A DNA stretch of 64,000 bases. It comes from Vibrio coralliirubri. GTDB taxonomy: Bacteria; Pseudomonadota; Gammaproteobacteria; Enterobacterales; Vibrionaceae. The DNA lies in assembly GCF_024347375.1 (NCBI RefSeq), contig NZ_AP025470.1, positions 1,922,001 through 1,986,000 of the forward strand, read 5' to 3'. The notes under the pieces were generated by a model. The model was given only the letters and a program-made list of their open reading frames with translations, did not search any database and was not told the DNA's origin. A program made the translations under genes and the position numbers. Positions 50,196 through 59,158 of the stretch are shown here, in pieces; positions within the stretch are counted from its first letter, which is position 1; every line of letters starts with the position of its first letter.

Positions 50196-51089
50196 ATGAA
50201 ACTACATTTCGAAAATATTGTTTCGTTCATTGCAGTAGTTGAAGAAGGTTCATTTAGCTCTGCTGCTCGCATGCTTGGAAAATCACAGTCAACCGTTAGT
50301 ACAGCGGTTCAGAATCTGGAGTCAGATTTAGGTTTCAATGTATTTAATAGAGAACACTCTAAAGTTTGGCTAACGGAGAAAGGAGAACGCCTATTCCAAC
50401 TCTCTTTACCTGTGGTATCGAAATATCGAGAATTGGTCACCATTGCTCAACAAATGAATATATCTGACCAGATAGTTTACCGAGTAGGTATAGATCCGTT
50501 GGTGTTCAATCAAAACGTAAAGAAGACACTATTGGCATTTTCAGAGGCATTCCCAAATGTGGATTTACTTGTCGTCACAAAACCGAGTTTCGTTTTAGGA
50601 AACTACATAAATGAAGGGAAGATAGACTTAGCATTAGGGAACCCCTATCACAAGACAAATTACGACTTCAATATAGAGGAGTTATTTCACGTCAACTGTT
50701 GGTGGGTAGCCCATGAAGACTTGGTAACCTTTGAGTCTCACGCACCATCACAGCGAGTTCTATTAATGGATGGTTGTGAAGAGCTTCTTAACTTATCAAA
50801 CATCGCTGCATATAACCTATGGCGACTGGATGACCTAGGGACCATCATCGACTTATGTAAGGCTCAAAAAGGCATCGCATTTTTACCCGGGTTTCTTATC
50901 GATGGTAACGTAAAAGAGAATAAGCTTAAGGTCATTACAGACCACCCTGACTTTTTTGGTAAACGAGTTATTGCTTCCCTCTTCTGGCACATACATTCTG
51001 ACTTTAGCTTGTTTAACCAATGGATAAAAAAAGAGCTACAAACCACAACTAATTACAAACAAACATTTGTTGCTGATTTAGCTCAATAA
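50196..51089 (+). CDS. LysR-family regulator divergent from the tad operon
   Basis: 297 residues from the ATG at 50196. The frame opens 8 codons earlier at a TTG, which is less likely. HTH at 1-60 (GSFSSAARMLGKSQSTVSTAVQNLE) and an effector-binding domain that is rich in hydrophobic residues. Its head-to-head position with flp, with only 416 bp between, suggests that it controls the tad operon. This is inference. The coding sequence is intact; IS copy 3 begins 30 bp after its stop, probably in place of its terminator. Confidence 0.88.
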   Translation: MKLHFENIVSFIAVVEEGSFSSAARMLGKSQSTVSTAVQNLESDLGFNVFNREHSKVWLTEKGERLFQLSLPVVSKYRELVTIAQQMNISDQIVYRVGIDPLVFNQNVKKTLLAFSEAFPNVDLLVVTKPSFVLGNYINEGKIDLALGNPYHKTNYDFNIEELFHVNCWWVAHEDLVTFESHAPSQRVLLMDGCEELLNLSNIAAYNLWRLDDLGTIIDLCKAQKGIAFLPGFLIDGNVKENKLKVITDHPDFFGKRVIASLFWHIHSDFSLFNQWIKKELQTTTNYKQTFVADLAQ

Positions 51090-51118
51090 CGTTCTCTTAA
51101 AATCTGGCAATCACGCTC

Positions 51119-52172
51119 GGCTTTGTTGCGTAATTAAATTTAGAGATAGAGCCAACCCGTTTCGCTTGTTTCTTAGTCAATACGACAAGTTTCAGGCATA
51201 CCTAACCCAGTAAGCTTGTTCAACGCTTTTATCATCGCGTAAGTTTCACCCACCTGGGCATTGTAATTTCTTAAGCTCAGTTTCCCTCCTAGCAACTGTT
51301 TAACTCGATACATCGCTGTTTCTGAGAGTGAACGTTTGTGGTATCCATACCGCTCTTTCCAATACTTATTTGAGTCGTATAATTTCTGGCAACCCACGGC
51401 GAAATTTCGAGGGTGACCACGCTCCCAGAAGGCAGCCCCTTCTCTTGGGGGAATAAGCGCAATAGCTCCCTTAATCTTAATAGCAGCGTGACACGCTCTC
51501 GTGTCGTAAGCGCCATCACCAGACACCTCAAGGATACTTCGGCGTGTTTGTTTCAGTAAGTTCGGGAGTACTTCTCCATCTGTAACCGTCGATAAACTTA
51601 GCTCGGCGGCAATGATCTCATGAGTGTTGGTATCGACTGCAATATGCAGCTTTCGCCAGACTCTACGCTTGCCATCCGTCCCATGTTTTTTGACTTTCCA
51701 TTCACCTTCGCCATAAACCTTAAGGCCAGTAGCATCAATGGCTAGGTGCTGTATCGCTCCTCTCGTTTTAGTCTTAAATGAAACCTCAACTTGCTTGGCT
51801 CTACGACTGATGCAGGTGTAATGCGGACAACTTAACGGTACATGGGCTAACCTAAATATCGAGTCGATAAATCCTTGCAGCGCTCTCAATGGCATAGAAA
51901 AAACTCGTTTGACCATGAGTGCTGTCGTGATAGCTAAATCACTGAACCGACGCGGCCTACCGCGCTTATTCTGTTTGCTTTGCGCCCATCCGCTTATTGC
52001 TTCTTCATCAATCCAAAAAGTCAGAGAACCACGGTTAATGAGTGATCGGTTGTATTGCTTCCAGTTGGTTGTTTTATAACGAGGCTTAGGCATAGGACTA
52101 CGAGATAGAGTGGAGGTAGCTGATCAGATCGTAGGTTCTTGATTTAGTTCCATTGAATTACGCAACAAAGCC
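51119..52172 (-). mobile_element. IS5-family (IS903-like) insertion sequence, copy 3
   Basis: 1054 bp with the same inverted ends. Flanked by the 9-bp target duplication ATCACGCTC (51110-51118 and 52173-52181), so it is a simple insertion into non-coding DNA behind the LysR gene. Confidence 0.97.
51173..52093 (-). CDS. IS5-family transposase (copy 3)
   Basis: 306 residues, identical to copies 1 and 2, with complete DDE residues and intact ends. Confidence 0.95.
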   Translation of the reverse strand: MPKPRYKTTNWKQYNRSLINRGSLTFWIDEEAISGWAQSKQNKRGRPRRFSDLAITTALMVKRVFSMPLRALQGFIDSIFRLAHVPLSCPHYTCISRRAKQVEVSFKTKTRGAIQHLAIDATGLKVYGEGEWKVKKHGTDGKRRVWRKLHIAVDTNTHEIIAAELSLSTVTDGEVLPNLLKQTRRSILEVSGDGAYDTRACHAAIKIKGAIALIPPREGAAFWERGHPRNFAVGCQKLYDSNKYWKERYGYHKRSLSETAMYRVKQLLGGKLSLRNYNAQVGETYAMIKALNKLTGLGMPETCRID

Positions 52173-52181
52173 ATCACGCTC

Positions 52182-52738
52182 TGGTACATTCACTAGCTTA
52201 GGGTGTGATACTAATAAATCCATACATCTTGATATATCTCCGAAACAAATCATAGATAATAAATATAATTAACGTTGTTATAAATTTGTTTATTCTATAG
52301 CTCACCAATCAAAACTTAACTGCACATATAACCTTTCATCGCTTAGATTTTATTAACAGAAAGAACTTAGATCTATTTATCGCCATACTCATAATTCAAC
52401 TGGTCTCAAGATCTAGGGTTATGTGTTTGGCAGTATTTCGAAGAGATCAGTTGGGATTGTCGATTAGTCGTCTAAAAATCCACTGTGGAGCTATTTAGGT
52501 AATACGTGTATCTAGGAGACATAGAGCGAGTTAGCTTTCGCTTAATCTCTCACAAGCGACGATATAGAGGATTAGAAGGTAAGTCGATTTAGACGACACT
52601 CTTACCCTTCCTGGGTGCTGACGCCCCTTCGAGCTACGCTAATCGACATTCGAACTACAACATTGGACAGGCAAGCCTTAAAGAGCTTCATAACAGGTGG
52701 AAGACTAGAACATTAATAATACGAGGAATTACAGACAC
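52182..52738. other. Unassigned 557-bp region between IS copy 3 and tRNA-Val
   Basis: The first half is AT-rich without ORFs. The second half, about 52440-52700, is GC-richer with nested inverted repeats (next entry). No protein-coding frame of note was found. Confidence 0.6.
52459..52648. other. Structured non-coding element with nested inverted repeats
   Basis: TGTCGATTAG (52459-52468) is the exact complement of CTAATCGACA (52639-52648). Inside, GTCGTCTAAA (52467-52476) is the exact complement of TTTAGACGAC (52588-52597). A third pair, GAAGGTAAG and CTTACCCTTC, lies near 52576-52620. These arms could form a roughly 190-base folded RNA or be the remnant of a small palindromic element. No known RNA family was recognised. 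Confidence 0.4.
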
Positions 52739-52767
52739 AAAAAAGCCCACACTAGGTGGGCTTTTTT
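52739..52767 (-). terminator. Terminator after tRNA-Val
   Basis: AAAAAAGCCCAC (52739-52750) pairs with GTGGGCTTTTTT (52756-52767), 5-base loop, T-run in both directions, 22 bases downstream of the tRNA. Confidence 0.9.
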
Positions 52768-52789
52768 GCTTGTTCATAAAGAACGAATC

Positions 52790-52867
52790 TGGTGCCCGCT
52801 ACTGGACTCGAACCAGTGACACCTTGCATGTCATGCAAGTACTCTAACCAACTGAGCTAAGCGGGCA
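52790..52867 (-). tRNA. tRNA-Val (anticodon GAC)
   Basis: 78 bases including an encoded CCA. The acceptor stem TGCCCGC/GCGGGCA is perfect. The D-loop has AGCTCAGTTGGTTAGAG, the anticodon stem CTTGC/GCAAG holds the loop ATGACAT with anticodon GAC, and the T-arm has GGTTCGAGTCC. The E. coli tRNA-Val(GAC) loop (TTGACAT) is nearly the same. It is a single tRNA with its own promoter and terminator. Confidence 0.93.
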
Positions 52868-52925
52868 ATGCTTTGAAACTTGTCTAACCGCTTTACTAAG
52901 TGGCTAACGCTTCAGAACGAGATGG

Positions 52926-52954
52926 ATAATAACGAGTGAATGGGTAGCGTGCAA
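52926..52954 (-). promoter_or_regulatory. Sigma-70 promoter of tRNA-Val
   Basis: On the minus strand, -35 TTGCAC (52949-52954), a 17-base spacer and -10 TATTAT (52926-52931). This predicts a start near 52918 and a leader of about 50 bases before the tRNA. Confidence 0.7.
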
Positions 52955-53131
52955 GGATAAATTTGCACAAATCAGTTCGTTTGCTTTTAAAAACAACAAT
53001 CAGAATAAATTTTAAACACAAAGCAGATCAATGGCTTGAAGTAGATCACATTTCATCTCTACTTCTATGGCGACATACATCGACACGCTTTGTGCTATTT
53101 ACGGCTGTCTTGAGTATTTTGACTCAAGATA

Positions 53132-53800
53132 TTAGTTCGTTTCCTCATCTACATCGAATACAACGTTGTAGTTTTCGGTATAGGTGCAGTTTGGCTGGCG
53201 GCTACAAGTGAAGAAGCGTCGGCCTTTGTAATCGCCTTGGCTTGCCAGTTTAATAATCATCGGGCTACCACACTTCTTACAGAATCGAACTTCTTTGGAT
53301 GGTTCGATTAAATCGATGTGAGCTGCCAGCAACCTCTTCAAGCGGCTCACTTGATAGCTGTGCTTAATTGAAGCTCCAATCAGGGGTAAACCTGCCGATT
53401 TACAGACGTGAATCAGTAGCTTTTCGCGGTCGACTTTGCCTTTATTGAGCTCTTTTCCGTTATCAAGTTCAATGATCACGCGAGGCTCTAACGTTCGCGG
53501 ATCGCAAACCACAAAGTCGAAGTAACTACGTGAGATCTTGTTGTTGGCGATAAACCAATTCTTCTTATTGTTCGTCTTAGCAGGAACAAGCACGTTCGAC
53601 ATGCTGACTTTAGCAAACACTTCCCCATGGTTGCCCACAGCGGATTTTAGCGCATTATAGAATGTCGCCTGTTGCGCCGACATCAACGCGCCTTTCTTCT
53701 GATAAGCATGGTCTTTGGTGTCATCGTGTTTCACCACATACTTTTGAATAAAGTAAAAGAACACAACCAGAACAATTACAACGATAAAGATATTAGTCAT
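53132..53800 (-). CDS. Membrane-anchored DUF2726 protein with C-terminal zinc ribbon
   Basis: 222 residues from the ATG at 53800; the frame opens four codons earlier at TTG. An N-terminal membrane helix (IFIVVIVLVVFFYFIQ) is followed by a DUF2726 domain (about 35-170: YFDFVVCDPRTLEPRVIIELD, an endonuclease-like core with D/E residues). Last comes a topoisomerase-I-type zinc ribbon FCKKCGSPM...FFTCSRQPNCTY with four Cys. DUF2726 is related to restriction-endonuclease-like folds, so a nucleic-acid role is plausible, but no function is known. Single gene. Confidence 0.82.
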   Translation of the reverse strand: MTNIFIVVIVLVVFFYFIQKYVVKHDDTKDHAYQKKGALMSAQQATFYNALKSAVGNHGEVFAKVSMSNVLVPAKTNNKKNWFIANNKISRSYFDFVVCDPRTLEPRVIIELDNGKELNKGKVDREKLLIHVCKSAGLPLIGASIKHSYQVSRLKRLLAAHIDLIEPSKEVRFCKKCGSPMIIKLASQGDYKGRRFFTCSRQPNCTYTENYNVVFDVDEETN

Positions 53801-54073
53801 TTTCCAACACAATCAAGTCTGTATAGGGATTAAGAGAGTGGCTAGCGTATGTAGAAAAGCACCAACTGGCAAGCAAAAGAGCGAGAGTTGCCAACCAGAA
53901 TCACGACCTTTGAGCGAAGTACTCAGCGAGAGGTCGCTCCTTCGCTAGACACACCTCTCCTATTTTGATAATCAAATCATCAATTACACTCTAGATTGAT
54001 TTAGATCAATTTACCTAGATTTGTGATCAACTAGTCTGAAAAACGTTAGGCAAATGTTAATAAGGAAATTGAT

Positions 54074-54259
54074 ATGGAACTTAAACAAGACCCAAGATGT
54101 TATACCGACGTATGTGTAGAAGGTAAATGGTTCCACTATGACCACTGCGGAACCCAAGCCTATATGTTAAAAGGCGGCGCTTCGGCAGTGATTGAACTCG
54201 CTAGCGAGCCAGCAACAGAAGGCGAATTGGTTGAAATGCTCCAAGGTGTCGCTAAGTAA
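54074..54259 (+). CDS. Small hypothetical protein (61 residues)
   Basis: Good ribosome site (AAGGAAA, eight bases before ATG). The protein has three Cys and several aromatic residues (CYTDVCVEGKWFHYDHCG) and then a small helical end. The family is not recognised. Short size, strong start and the 15-bp palindrome after the stop argue for a real gene. Confidence 0.65.
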   Translation: MELKQDPRCYTDVCVEGKWFHYDHCGTQAYMLKGGASAVIELASEPATEGELVEMLQGVAK

Positions 54260-54286
54260 TCCAGCAAGCCAAATCAAAGCATTAAT

Positions 54287-54342
54287 TAAGCGAATAAGAG
54301 TAGATAACTGTATTAATTCAGATAAGCACTCTTATTCGCTTA
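54287..54342. terminator. Palindromic terminator-like hairpin
   Basis: TAAGCGAATAAGAGT (54287-54301) and its exact complement (54328-54342) form a 15-bp stem with a 26-base loop. It lies between convergent genes; no long T-run is present. Confidence 0.6.
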
Positions 54343-54394
54343 GTTATTGAAGTTCAGGTTTCTTGATTACAGGGGATTAACCAAGTTTAGGCAC

Positions 54395-56353
54395 TCAAAT
54401 GATAACGACTTTATTGCGCCCTGACTGCTTAGCTTGATACAGAGCGTCGTCTGCCGATTTCAAGTGTTTCTTATAGGTACGGCTATTCAACTGTTGCTCC
54501 GTTAGATGAGTCGTCGCACCAATCGATGTGGTTAATTCTAATTGGCCAGAATGCGTTTCAATCGGTCGGTCAGCGATCGCTTGCCTTATAAGCTCAAGCT
54601 CTTTATTAGGATCTTGATTCCCAGCCAACAACAAAACAAACTCTTCCCCACCCCATCTTGCCACTACATCGTTTGTTGATAAGATTTGCTCTAAACGCTG
54701 AGCGACTTCCACCAGCACTTGGTCACCAATATCATGCCCATAAGTATCATTTACTTGTTTGAAGCGGTCCAAATCTAGAATAGCGAGCGTATACCCAAAC
54801 GACGACAAATGATGTGGCATCGGCTGAGTTAACCGTTGTTCTAAGTAACGCCTATTGTATAAACCTGTCAGTTCACACCTTGTTGATTGCTTAAGTAGTT
54901 CTTTATTGGTCTTCTGGATCGAGCGCAACCTTATCAAAAGTAACGTGGCACTGATCATCACCATGATACCCAACGCGACAACGATTCGATTTCGTAGCTG
55001 CTGTTTATCTAATGTCAGCTCACCTAACTCTTTTTCTGCGTTAAGCAGTTCATTTTCTTGAGCTAATGATGCCGTGGCGAAATCTTGCTCTAGTAAAAAG
55101 ATATCACTCTGGCGCTTATCAAATAGAAGCGCTTTGTTGCCCTTGTAATAGAGTTTGAAGTAGCGAAGTGCGTTCTCGCTGTCGCCTCTCGAATCATAGT
55201 ATTCAGCAAGTGTTCTTAAGCCGAGGACCTTCCAGCTGCGAGTCCCCACAACATCGAACATTGCAGACGATCGCTTTAGATCAGCAAAGACAAAATTATC
55301 TCGGTTCAAACCAATGTTAGCTAAGGCTCTGTTTAAGTAACACTGACCCAGCTGAAGTGTATATTTGTCGACGCCCGGGTATCTAAGACACAAGTTTGCG
55401 ACATGCCGTGCTGACTCAAAGTTCTTTTCCGCCAACAACACATCACTCTCTGCTTTTAATAGGATGATTTTGTATCGTTCACTCACGTTATCGCCATTGA
55501 GCTTAGCCGCACTTTGATAGGCTTCTCGTCCTTTGACTAAATCACCACTGCGCAGATAAGCAAAAGACTCATTCACATGCAGCACGCCGATGGTAGACGC
55601 TTCGAGTAGTCCACTCTTGTAATAGAGCTTTTTGGCTCTTTTAATCAGCTTGAGCGCTTTAGGCCAGTCTTCCAAATAGATATAAAGCAGTGCCATGTTT
55701 GACACTAACTTACTGTTGTAGATGTGTTGAGGGTACTTCTTGCCAAGGTCTAAACCTTTATGGAAAAAGTATTGAGCTTCAGGAAAGTCATTGCGGATGT
55801 TGTTGATGACACCAGCCGTGTTATAGGCCTTAATCAACAACTCTTCATAGTGAAGTGATTCTGCGATATCTATCGCTGCTCTGATTTGGATTTCAGATTC
55901 CGCTAGCTCACCCTTACTGATGTACTCAATCGCCAATTCAACGAGAGATTGGGCCTTTAGCCAACCCATATGTTCGTGTTGTGCGAGTGCTTTAATCTGC
56001 CTGACGTATTCGGAAACCGCTTTGGTATCCAACTTGTGTTGCGCGAGGTTGGACAAAATCATCAATTCGTAAGCACGATAGATGGCTTTATCTTGGTCTG
56101 GGAACTTGGCTTGGAGAGCCTCGAGTTGTTGGGAAGCTAAATTGGGATCACCACGAGATACATCGAGAATATCGATCAATGCAGATCCATATTTAGAGAG
56201 TAATAACTCTTTCTCTGGACTATAAACACTCGGGTTTTCAGGGCGAATATGCTTTAAATCGTCGTCGTAAGTTGGATAGAGCAAATACAGCCCCAGCACA
56301 ACACTCATCAGCAACACTAAAAGGAATGAACCTAACACATTGTTTCTATTCAT
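54395..56353 (-). CDS. TPR-sensor diguanylate cyclase (GGDEF), membrane bound
   Basis: 652 residues. An N-terminal membrane helix (LGSFLLVLLMSVVLGLYLLY), a long periplasmic region (about 40-420) of degenerate tetratricopeptide repeats, a coiled coil (about 425-455), a second membrane helix (VVALGIMVMISATLLLI) and a cytoplasmic GGDEF domain (about 490-650) with GGEEF at 568-572 and DLDRFKQVNDTYGHDIGD. No RxxD site is seen. TPR sensors of this type respond to envelope or protein partners. The gene has about 270 bp of upstream non-coding DNA. Confidence 0.92.
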   Translation of the reverse strand: MNRNNVLGSFLLVLLMSVVLGLYLLYPTYDDDLKHIRPENPSVYSPEKELLLSKYGSALIDILDVSRGDPNLASQQLEALQAKFPDQDKAIYRAYELMILSNLAQHKLDTKAVSEYVRQIKALAQHEHMGWLKAQSLVELAIEYISKGELAESEIQIRAAIDIAESLHYEELLIKAYNTAGVINNIRNDFPEAQYFFHKGLDLGKKYPQHIYNSKLVSNMALLYIYLEDWPKALKLIKRAKKLYYKSGLLEASTIGVLHVNESFAYLRSGDLVKGREAYQSAAKLNGDNVSERYKIILLKAESDVLLAEKNFESARHVANLCLRYPGVDKYTLQLGQCYLNRALANIGLNRDNFVFADLKRSSAMFDVVGTRSWKVLGLRTLAEYYDSRGDSENALRYFKLYYKGNKALLFDKRQSDIFLLEQDFATASLAQENELLNAEKELGELTLDKQQLRNRIVVALGIMVMISATLLLIRLRSIQKTNKELLKQSTRCELTGLYNRRYLEQRLTQPMPHHLSSFGYTLAILDLDRFKQVNDTYGHDIGDQVLVEVAQRLEQILSTNDVVARWGGEEFVLLLAGNQDPNKELELIRQAIADRPIETHSGQLELTTSIGATTHLTEQQLNSRTYKKHLKSADDALYQAKQSGRNKVVII

Positions 56354-56614
56354 TTATCAGTGCCATTATTGATTACATTCCAATTTCATCGACGTATGTT
56401 TAAAAGCGGTCAAACATTATACCCGACAGATATACAGATTAAAATCCTGTGCACCGGTAGATCTGGGTTGGGTTTTTCTCACTAATTAGAATAATCAGGC
56501 AACTTTCTTGATTTAACTCAGACAATCATCTACCTCATTAGCGTTATAGTGATTTTCCTGTTCCTACCTCCGTGGCTTCTTTTTGAACAAGCGGAAGCAT
56601 AATGAGAATTAACA

Positions 56615-57721
56615 ATGACCCAAATTAATGAACAACGTCTTGTAGAACATTTCTGCGATCTAGTGAAAATTGATAGTGAATCTCGTAACGAAAAAGCGAT
56701 TGCTGAAGCTTTGGCTGAGCAACTCGGTGAACTAGGTTTTGAAGTTCACAAACTGGCGGTCCCTGAAGAAGTGTCTAATGGTTTCAACATCTACGCTCGT
56801 CTAGATGGCACTCTTCCAGGTAGCACAGTATTCAGCTGCCACATGGACACAGTAACGCCAGGCATCGGCATTGAGCCAATCATAGAAGACGGTATCATCC
56901 GTTCAAAAGGCAACACAATTCTAGGTGGCGACGACAAGTCTGGTATCGCAGCTATCATGGAAGCGGTTCGTTGCATCAAGGCTGAAGGCCAAGAGCACAA
57001 AACTATCGAGATTGCGTTTACTGTATTCGAAGAAGGCGGTCTGTTTGGCTCTTTGAACTTCGATATGTCTTACATTCAATCTGAGCACGCAATCGTACTT
57101 GATACAGGCGGCCCAATTGGCACCATCGTAAACGCGGCGCCTGGCCAGCAGAAGATTGTTGCTAAAATCAAAGGTCGCCCTGCTCACGCTGGTTTAGCGC
57201 CAGAAGAAGGCATCAGCGCAATTCAAGTTGCTGCAGACGCAATCACCAAAATGAACCTACTTCGTATCGATGAAGAAACGACGGCAAACGTCGGTATTGT
57301 TGAAGGCGGTCAAGCAACTAACATCGTAATGCCAGAGCTTAAAGTCGTGGCTGAAGCACGTTCACTAAACGGCGAAAAGCTAACAGCTCAAGTTGAGCAC
57401 ATGATCTCGACATTCCAAGAAAGCGCTAAGCAGTTCGGCGCTGAAGTAGAAATCGAATCGACTCGTGCTTACGATGCATTCGTTATTGCAGACGATCACC
57501 CGCATATTCTTTCTATCAAATCAGCGTTTGAGAAGCTTGGCGTAACAGCGAACACTAAACGCACTGGCGGCGGTAGCGATGCAAACAACTTCAACGCAAA
57601 AGGTCTAACAACGGTTAACCTTTCTACTGGTATGGCGAAAGTTCACACCACTGAAGAGTACATTGCAGTGAAAGACATGGTCGCTATCACTGAGTTTGTT
57701 GTGGCTTACGTAACGCAATAA
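56615..57721 (+). CDS. M20-family metallopeptidase, PepT-like
   Basis: 368 residues. A cytosolic two-zinc peptidase with FSCHMDTV (His76, Asp78), GGDDKSG (Asp106) and the EEGG motif (Glu139 general base, Glu140). LDTGG supplies another metal ligand, and a lid domain is inserted at about 180-290. The end has a zinc-site His (AKVHTTEEY). It matches the tripeptidase T-like branch, which splits small peptides, but is shorter than E. coli PepT (408). The exact substrate is unknown. The transcript would have ended at the terminator at 57764 that IS3 has now split. Confidence 0.9.
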   Translation: MTQINEQRLVEHFCDLVKIDSESRNEKAIAEALAEQLGELGFEVHKLAVPEEVSNGFNIYARLDGTLPGSTVFSCHMDTVTPGIGIEPIIEDGIIRSKGNTILGGDDKSGIAAIMEAVRCIKAEGQEHKTIEIAFTVFEEGGLFGSLNFDMSYIQSEHAIVLDTGGPIGTIVNAAPGQQKIVAKIKGRPAHAGLAPEEGISAIQVAADAITKMNLLRIDEETTANVGIVEGGQATNIVMPELKVVAEARSLNGEKLTAQVEHMISTFQESAKQFGAEVEIESTRAYDAFVIADDHPHILSIKSAFEKLGVTANTKRTGGGSDANNFNAKGLTTVNLSTGMAKVHTTEEYIAVKDMVAITEFVVAYVTQ

Positions 57722-57809
57722 TCGAATCCATTAGTCAGGTAGTCACTTCTATCTACCACAATGAAAAAAGCCGAGACATGAAGTGACCCCGTAAAGTTGG
57801 ACATTTCTG

Positions 57810-58595
57810 TTAAGCGGCTTTCAAGGCCTGAGTTCGATATTCTATCGGAGTCAGGCCTTTTAGTTTCACTTTTATACGTTTGGTATTGTAGTACTCGATG
57901 TATTCTTTAATCTGCTCTATCAGAGCATCTGCATCTTCAAAGCTTTGGTTGTGATACATCTCGGTTTTGAGTAAAGCAAAAAAGTTTTCAGCAACAGCAT
58001 TATCCAAGCAGTTACCTTTTCTCGACATGCTTTGCGTTAACCCACTCTCCGCTACCTTTTTCTGATACTGTCGATGGCGATATTGCCAACCTTGATCGCT
58101 ATGTATAATTGGCTTTGAGTTGGGTTTAAGCGTTGATATAGCTTCCGTCAGCATATCTGTGACAAGCGGCAAGCAGGCATTTTTGGCCACTCTATAAGCA
58201 ACCACCTCCTGAGTAAACAAGTCGACAACGGGAGATAAGTATACTTTCTGCTCTTTGACTTTGAACTCCGTGACATCAGTTACCCACTTTTCATCGGGTT
58301 GAGTCGCACTAAAATCTCTTTCAAGAACGTTGGGAGCAGCTTTTCCTGACTCTCCTCGGTATGAACGATACTTTTTAATCCTGACCGTCGATTTAAGGTT
58401 GAGCTGAGCCATAAGCCTTTGAACCGTTTTGTGATTAAGCACGAACCCCTGATTCTTTAGTTCCAAGTGAATACGGCGGTAGCCGTATCGCCCCTTATGT
58501 TCATGATAAATTGACTTTATCAACCGCAGCTCACGTTCGTAGCTATTTTGGCGCTTGCTCGTTTGAGCCTGATAATAAAAGACACTTTTTGCCAA
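57810..58595 (-). CDS. IS3 OrfB transposase (DDE integrase domain)
   Basis: 261 residues from the first start-like codon (a TTG), but the frame is open further upstream to the A8 run, where it joins OrfA. HTH_21-like part (HEHKGRYGYRRIHLELKN) then rve integrase core: WVTDVTEFKV (first Asp), IIHSDQGWQY (second Asp) and DNAVAENFFALLK (Glu). The working transposase is the OrfAB fusion. Confidence 0.93.
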   Translation of the reverse strand: MAKSVFYYQAQTSKRQNSYERELRLIKSIYHEHKGRYGYRRIHLELKNQGFVLNHKTVQRLMAQLNLKSTVRIKKYRSYRGESGKAAPNVLERDFSATQPDEKWVTDVTEFKVKEQKVYLSPVVDLFTQEVVAYRVAKNACLPLVTDMLTEAISTLKPNSKPIIHSDQGWQYRHRQYQKKVAESGLTQSMSRKGNCLDNAVAENFFALLKTEMYHNQSFEDADALIEQIKEYIEYYNTKRIKVKLKGLTPIEYRTQALKAA

Positions 58596-58648
58596 CTGTA
58601 GAGTGTGCAGTAAGTGCTTTAATGGGTACTTGCCTTTAAGAGTTAGAG

Positions 58649-59158
58649 CTATGACCGCTTTTTCTTTGTTCGACGGTTTTTTTTCTGCTCCAACTCTTCC
58701 AACTTTTTTAGAACGGCATTCTCGGTTCGTAAGTAGACCAACTCCTCTTTTAGCTCCTCAAGTGTCATTTCATTATCAGGCTTAGTGGTACGTTGAGGTT
58801 GCTGTTTCATTGAGGGTCTTCCTTTCTGGCGCATTTCGAGCCCCTTGATACCGAGCTCATTAAATCGTTTAAGCCAGACAGAGAGTATTCCAGGGGATGA
58901 GAGGTTTAATACAGCGCTAGTGTGCGTGAGAGACCATTCATTCGTCCACATTAAATTCAATGCTTTTCGTTTTGTTTGAGCAGTCGCGGCATGATTAGTT
59001 GGTAAAAATGAATCAGTACCATGGATGGCAAAGACTTGAGCCCAATACCGTATCTGCCTTGAAGAAATTGAATATTGTTTTGCTAAGTAGAGAGATGACG
59101 TGCCATCTAAGTATTGCTTAGCAATGATACATTTTAGCTCTCGGCTATATTTGGACAT
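58649..59158 (-). CDS. IS3 OrfA (helix-turn-helix)
   Basis: 169 residues. Two helix-turn-helix regions (YLAKQYSISSRQIRYWAQVF and TSAVLNLSSPGILSVWLKRF) and a C-terminal leucine-zipper-like coil (LEELKEELVYLRTENAVLKKLEEL), which binds the IS ends. It ends just after the slippery run where ribosomes can shift into OrfB. Confidence 0.92.
   Translation of the reverse strand: MSKYSRELKCIIAKQYLDGTSSLYLAKQYSISSRQIRYWAQVFAIHGTDSFLPTNHAATAQTKRKALNLMWTNEWSLTHTSAVLNLSSPGILSVWLKRFNELGIKGLEMRQKGRPSMKQQPQRTTKPDNEMTLEELKEELVYLRTENAVLKKLEELEQKKNRRTKKKRS
58677..58684 (-). other. Programmed -1 frameshift site of IS3 orfAB
   Basis: On the minus strand a run of eight A directly before CCG lies in the overlap of orfA (ends KKNRRTKKKRS) and the orfB frame (KKPSNKEKA). 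This is the usual A6G/A7-type slippery position of IS3 elements. Confidence 0.75.

Noticed and set aside
52182-52789. Genomic island integrated at tRNA-Val
   Set aside because: No integrase gene and no repeat of the tRNA 3' end were seen on either side; only an IS5-type copy lies nearby.
58595-58648. Broken IS3 transposase because two frames are separate
   Set aside because: The A8 slippery run and open overlap are the normal programmed frameshift design of IS3 elements, so the element is probably intact.
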